DNA from: Rodentolepis nana
Taxonomy: Eukaryota > Platyhelminthes > Cestoda > Cyclophyllidea > Hymenolepididae
Length of the DNA stretch: 10,002 nucleotides
Assembly (NCBI GenBank): GCA_900617975.1
Contig: UZAE01002208.1
Location: 1-10,002, forward strand
Direction: 5' to 3'
The notes under the pieces are model-generated. The model did not search any database. It saw nothing but the letters and a program-made list of their open reading frames with translations, and was not told the origin of the DNA. A program made the position numbers and the translations under genes. Below, one piece after another: positions 7,146 to 10,002 of this stretch; position 1 is the stretch's first letter; every line of letters starts with the position of its first letter.

Positions 7146-7333
7146 TTAGTAACTTTCAACGTTAACTTGTATGTATTTGACAAACGTATTGTTCTTTCTT
7201 TTTCGCATTCTGTTCGTACATAACAAATGTGAGATGCTGGAAACTGCGGTTGCATACCCAGTTGATGAATCATAAGAATATTGGGACGATGGTTGGGCAT
7301 CTAACGGAAGGAGTTGCCATCTTTTTAGCAATC
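7146..7333 (-). CDS. Candidate terminal coding exon of an unknown gene
   Basis: The minus strand has a strong acceptor-like sequence just above this segment: a T/C-rich tract ending in TTCTTTATTTAG followed by G (AG at 7334-7335). The frame after it stays open for 61 codons, beginning LLKRWQLLPLDAQPSSQYS and ending NVESY with TAA at 7146-7148. A polyadenylation variant ATTAAA lies 64 bases further on (7077-7082). The peptide has a Ser/Tyr-rich middle and a basic patch (RMRKRK). No family is recognised. It is transcribed toward, and ends about 570 bases above, the CCAAT boxes of the PLEKHH-like gene. It could be a real 3' exon or a chance combination. Confidence 0.3.
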
Positions 7334-7811
7334 CTAAATAAAGAAGATAAAACAAACAGCAAATTTCAGTATATTACTATGAATTCCTGATAAGATATCT
7401 GCAAAATAGAATCCTGAGAGTCTTTGAAGTGTAACAATTATATCTACACTTTAATTAGTAAATTATTAATTTAATTACTGGAGATCTGTAAGTAAGAAGA
7501 TAGTCAGAAACCGAAAGCGAAAGATCTCCTGCATTTTGACATTTAATGATGTCCCAACGTTCGAATGGCCGGATGTGAATCTAAGATTTCTTCACTTGTA
7601 TTTGCTGTGTTAACTTTTATTCCAAACCATTCATTCAGTGTTAAAATCGTGTTTAGATTAAAGTAAAGTTATGACAACTACGATCGTAAAGTTCACGTTG
7701 ACCGGGTCTGGAATTCAACTGATATTCAAAGGAGGCATCAATCGTGGAATAATATGGGTGCACTGCAATGATTTGTTGACTGAATTTCAAGAACTTCTGC
7801 CACCTGCCTAT
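7334..7811. other. AT-rich stretch, possible intron
   Basis: If the two minus-strand candidate exons are real this is most of their 507-base intron. It contains TAAT-rich sequence at 7448-7477 (homeodomain-like cores), which in AT-rich DNA carries little weight. Nothing else was recognised. Confidence 0.35.
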
Positions 7812-7840
7812 TCACTGTGGTAAAGGCTGTGCAACCTCAC

Positions 7841-7984
7841 GAGCGCAGTCAGCTGAACCAAGAATCTTCCTTCTCTTGACTATACTCTCATCCCGCTTCG
7901 ATTCACTCTCCTTTGCAAGTTGTTCAATATTCCATGAGAAAATGTGATGAAATTGGCATAATTTTGGTAGTTGATTTTCACGAA
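7841..7984 (-). CDS. Candidate internal exon, phase-compatible with the exon at 7146-7333
   Basis: The minus strand is open for 60 codons from 7994 down to a TGA at 7812-7814. The peptide is charged and protein-like (for example IEQLAKESESKRDESIVKRR). A donor-like GTGAGG starts at 7840, although the preceding bases (CTC) are weak. Splicing from 7841 to 7333 removes 507 bases and joins C to GA, keeping both frames open (ADCAR followed by LLKRW). A weak acceptor-like GACACAG is at 7985-7991. There is no in-frame ATG. Phase agreement alone has a one-in-three chance of arising randomly, so confidence is low. Confidence 0.18.
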
Positions 7985-7997
7985 CTGTGTCAGATCA

Positions 7998-8522
7998 AAA
8001 GTGCACTAGTATCGTGATAATTGGCATGAAATACATTTTTGCACAAAACCATATTTCAAAAACAAAAATGAGACGATGGCTAAGGGATGTAGCTGAAATT
8101 GTGTTAATGCTAACACAAAAGTTGACAACAGCTAGCCGTGGATAAAGATCGTGGATTAGATAAACTTCGTCAGAAGTAGAATGCAAGTGATGCATATTGT
8201 AAGTGAATAAGTAATCACTGGTGAGCTACACTGACAGTGCATATGAAAATATTGGGTGGGCCATGAGTGGATGGGGAAATTAACTGGAAACATAGATATG
8301 GTGGAGTTCTTCATTCCATTTCTGATTTGCTTGCCGTTTAGAGTAGCTAGGGCTGTGTCATATAGAGACATATTTATTGGATGAATTCACGTCTCGACAG
8401 AGCGAATAGTGCGACTATTCCACTTAGTGGCACAATTGGCTGGTTCAGAAGCAACCTAAATGTTACCTTAAACTGATGAGTGGGTAGGAATATGGAGAGG
8501 CCAAGGAAATACTCCTTCATAA
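7998..8522. other. Stretch without a supported gene
   Basis: Minus-strand frames at 7995-8195 and 8156-8371 are 66 and 71 codons long, overlap in different frames and resemble nothing known. The inverted repeats at 8404-8430 lie here. No convincing RNA gene was found. Confidence 0.4.
8404..8430. repeat. Two abutting perfect inverted repeats
   Basis: GAATAGT-gcg-ACTATTC (8404-8420) is a perfect 7-base stem with a 3-base loop. It runs directly into CCACT-t-AGTGG (8420-8430), a perfect odd palindrome. No adjoining gene explains them. The second resembles a paired binding site more than an RNA hairpin because its loop is one base. Confidence 0.4.
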
Positions 8523-8574
8523 GTAAGTTGAGTGACATGATTAATGGGTTCTCAAACTGCTACTACTTTACTCT

Positions 8575-8600
8575 CAAGTCATCATGTGGCATTAAACATG
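8575..8600 (+). repeat. Diverged direct repeat, copy A
   Basis: Twenty-six bases here match 9369-9394 at 23 positions without gaps; both begin CAAGTCATCATG and contain GGCATT. The match fades outside this core. It may be a remnant of a dispersed repeat family or of a duplication about 0.8 kb apart. Confidence 0.5.
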
Positions 8601-8669
8601 CTATAGTGCTATATAGTACTGTTATCTTTTAAATAACTCAAAAAAACAATTCTTTTTTCCTATTTTTAG

Positions 8670-8774
8670 GTTGAGGAACATTTGGTTAACGTCAACCACC
8701 ACAACTCTCCGAACAAATTGAAGTCTGATTCAGCAGAATGCTTGTTGATGCTGCAGCAGATTAAAACGCAATGA
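8670..8774 (+). CDS. Candidate plus-strand terminal exon
   Basis: A very good acceptor-like sequence, TTCTTTTTTCCTATTTTTAG (AG at 8668-8669), precedes this segment. Read in phase 0 it is open for 34 codons (VEEHLVNVNHHN at the start, LLMLQQIKTQ at the end) to TGA at 8772-8774. AATAAA follows at 8880-8885, 105 bases beyond the stop. In the other open phase only 16 codons follow. A donor-like GTAAGT at 8523-8528 would give a 147-base intron, but the base triplet before it is TAA in phase 0, so it fits only the shorter phase. No homology is recognised. Confidence 0.25.
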   Translation, partial: VEEHLVNVNHHNSPNKLKSDSAECLLMLQQIKTQ

Positions 8775-8879
8775 AATTCAATCTGATTGCGTCTAAAGAT
8801 CCGAGTGATGGAGTTGGTCAAATTCATCCTTCACACGTCTGATAATGTATGAACTAAGAAAGTGTGATTCAATTTCATT

Positions 8880-8885
8880 AATAAA
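8880..8885 (+). terminator. AATAAA polyadenylation signal candidate
   Basis: Plus-strand AATAAA lies 105 bases after the stop of the candidate exon at 8670-8774. It supports that exon only through spacing. Confidence 0.25.
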
Positions 8886-9269
8886 CCCTAAAGCCAATGT
8901 CACTTTTAATCCACTCAGATGTTGTTAATGGTATGTCATTCCAGGTGGAACTGTGAGTATACAAGAGTAGTTTCACCTTAGTAGTTAACGGGCTCTAATT
9001 AAAATAACGTTGTAAATAATAGGCAATAAAAATGAGAAATAAGTTTTTATAGCCACGATTACAACGAATAAATAATTGAAATTTCAGTGTTTTAAAACTC
9101 GAAGATCATTTAGAACGTCGTTTCCAGGAGGCGCGCTCAATTAATTGTACAATCGTTGAAAGTTTTGCCTTTATTGTGATTTTAAGTGGCGTATATTTTC
9201 TGTTGTAAGCTGATGCCTCTATGTTGGCGCCTCAAGTGAAAATCGATAAAATGAATTTAAAGAAAGTAG

Positions 9270-9293
9270 CCCCCTCCCCTCTCCCTCCCTCAG
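9270..9293 (+). promoter_or_regulatory. Polypyrimidine tract with acceptor-like end
   Basis: A 22-base pure C/T tract is followed directly by AG (9292-9293) and GTAGAG. It looks like a strong 3' splice site on the plus strand; the phase-0 frame after it stays open for only 20 codons. The mirror-like C/T composition could alternatively reflect a degenerate simple repeat. Confidence 0.3.
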
Positions 9294-9368
9294 GTAGAGA
9301 ATTTAAGTAGCCTCGATTTTGCCTATTTTCAAAAGGTGCTAGAAGACAGCAGCTAGAAGACTGTGCTC

Positions 9369-9394
9369 CAAGTCATCATGCGGCATTTAAAATG
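9369..9394 (+). repeat. Diverged direct repeat, copy B
   Basis: This is the second copy of the 26-base repeat at 8575-8600, with three substitutions. It precedes an unconvincing 90-codon plus-strand frame that starts at a TTG. Confidence 0.5.
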
Positions 9395-9882
9395 TTGTAT
9401 TGAGGGGCATTCTGTGCACGCAGAGTGCGGCAGATACGTCGCGATCTTCACTTGACACTACGCAGAGGAGAATAAGAATGTTGCTCAATCTACACTTAAT
9501 CAATGTACCGAAAGTGATTAATCAAGGCAGTTTGTTAAGCTGTATATTTGTCGTGGTAGCATTTGGAGGTTTGAAATATTCCGTAAACACATATTATACT
9601 GAGCCAGGCTTTGCTTATGCTTACAGTATTTCGTGTCAATCTGCAATCACTGTACTCATACTAATTAAGTAGAACGTAAGTTATGATAAAGAAGCAAGGC
9701 ACCAAGCCAATTCGCCGGCAATTTATAAAGAAATTATATTAATATTCACGCAGAGTTTTATAGTAGAGTGAACACAAAGATCAGGAGGTCGTAAATGAAA
9801 TGGAGTAAACTGGTCCCAAGTGAGCAATTCTCATAGGTCCCGCAGAAATGCCAAAATGTAAAAGTAATTACCAAAGCAGACA

Positions 9883-9965
9883 CTGAAGGCAGAGAAAGGA
9901 ATGAAGAGAGATGGCGAAAAAATGAATGACGCCTAAAGGGGTAAAGAAAAAGGAGAGAAGAACAG
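9883..9965 (-). promoter_or_regulatory. Two tandem acceptor-like sites on the minus strand
   Basis: The plus strand is purine-rich across about 9885-9970. Read on the minus strand this gives a long pyrimidine tract ending in CCCCTTTAG (AG at 9933-9934) and a second one ending in CTGCCTTCAG (AG at 9883-9884). After the first, one frame is open for 34 codons of hydrophobic character. This could mark an exon of a gene continuing beyond the window, or just a purine-rich simple region. Confidence 0.28.
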
Positions 9966-10002
9966 CTCGAAGAAATGTCTATCTTATAAAGTCCCTGTGG
10001 GT

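Larger units (their letters stand above)
8886..10002. other. Stretch without a supported gene
   Basis: It contains repeat copy B, the polypyrimidine tract at 9270-9293 and the minus-strand acceptor-like sites near the end. A plus-strand frame at 9400-9672 begins with TTG; its first ATG is at 9478 and leaves about 64 codons with one hydrophobic stretch and no recognised family. AATAAA also occurs near 9025. Confidence 0.4.

Noticed and set aside
7550..7580. tRNA-like B box (GTTCGAATGG)
   Set aside because: It matches GTTCGAAT, but there is no matching acceptor stem, A box or anticodon arm at the expected distances.
7995..8371. Two overlapping minus-strand frames of 66 and 71 codons
   Set aside because: They are short, hydrophobic and in different frames, with no recognised family and no clear splice support.
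9400..9672. 90-codon plus-strand frame with a hydrophobic segment
   Set aside because: The first codon is TTG, not a normal eukaryotic start. From the first ATG only about 64 codons remain, with no homology recognised.

Overview
The window is eukaryotic nuclear DNA from an animal. It is AT-rich, mostly non-coding, and carries one large, confidently identified gene on the minus strand. That gene encodes a coiled-coil/PH-PH/MyTH4/FERM protein of the PLEKHH1/PLEKHH2/MAX-1 family, a domain order confined to animals. The strong divergence from vertebrate relatives suggests an invertebrate. A flatworm is my guess, but this is inference and no species marker was seen.

Layout. Positions 1-1037 are AT-rich and without a recognisable gene. 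A 132-codon minus-strand frame (1038-1436) of unknown nature ends inside an AATAAA signal (1037-1042). Positions 1437-1803 are the 3' flank of the large gene, with a run of nine G. The PLEKHH-like CDS fills 1804-6198 as one uninterrupted reading frame of 1464 codons plus stop. Its apparent 5' leader (about 6199-6280), a TATA-like box (6308-6314), a CpG-rich stretch with six GCGTG motifs (6340-6532) and two inverted CCAAT boxes (6472-6502) form a coherent promoter region. The leader holds an 18-codon upstream ORF whose TGA overlaps the main ATG as TGATG.

The right part (6600-10002) has no recognisable protein. It holds several splice-site-like signals next to short open frames: a possible minus-strand terminal exon (7146-7333) with a phase-compatible upstream exon (7841-7984), a possible plus-strand terminal exon (8670-8774) with an AATAAA downstream, and two acceptor-like sites on the minus strand near 9883-9934. 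The two exon sets would interleave on opposite strands, so probably not all are real. There are also two diverged short repeat pairs and a small perfect hairpin.

No tRNA, rRNA, CRISPR array or complete mobile element was seen. The most interesting points are that a normally multi-exon gene is intronless here, that PH1 has lost its basic phosphoinositide-binding signature, that the MyTH4 domain has an insert of about 60-70 residues (or a hidden in-frame intron), and that the start codon has a termination-reinitiation arrangement.
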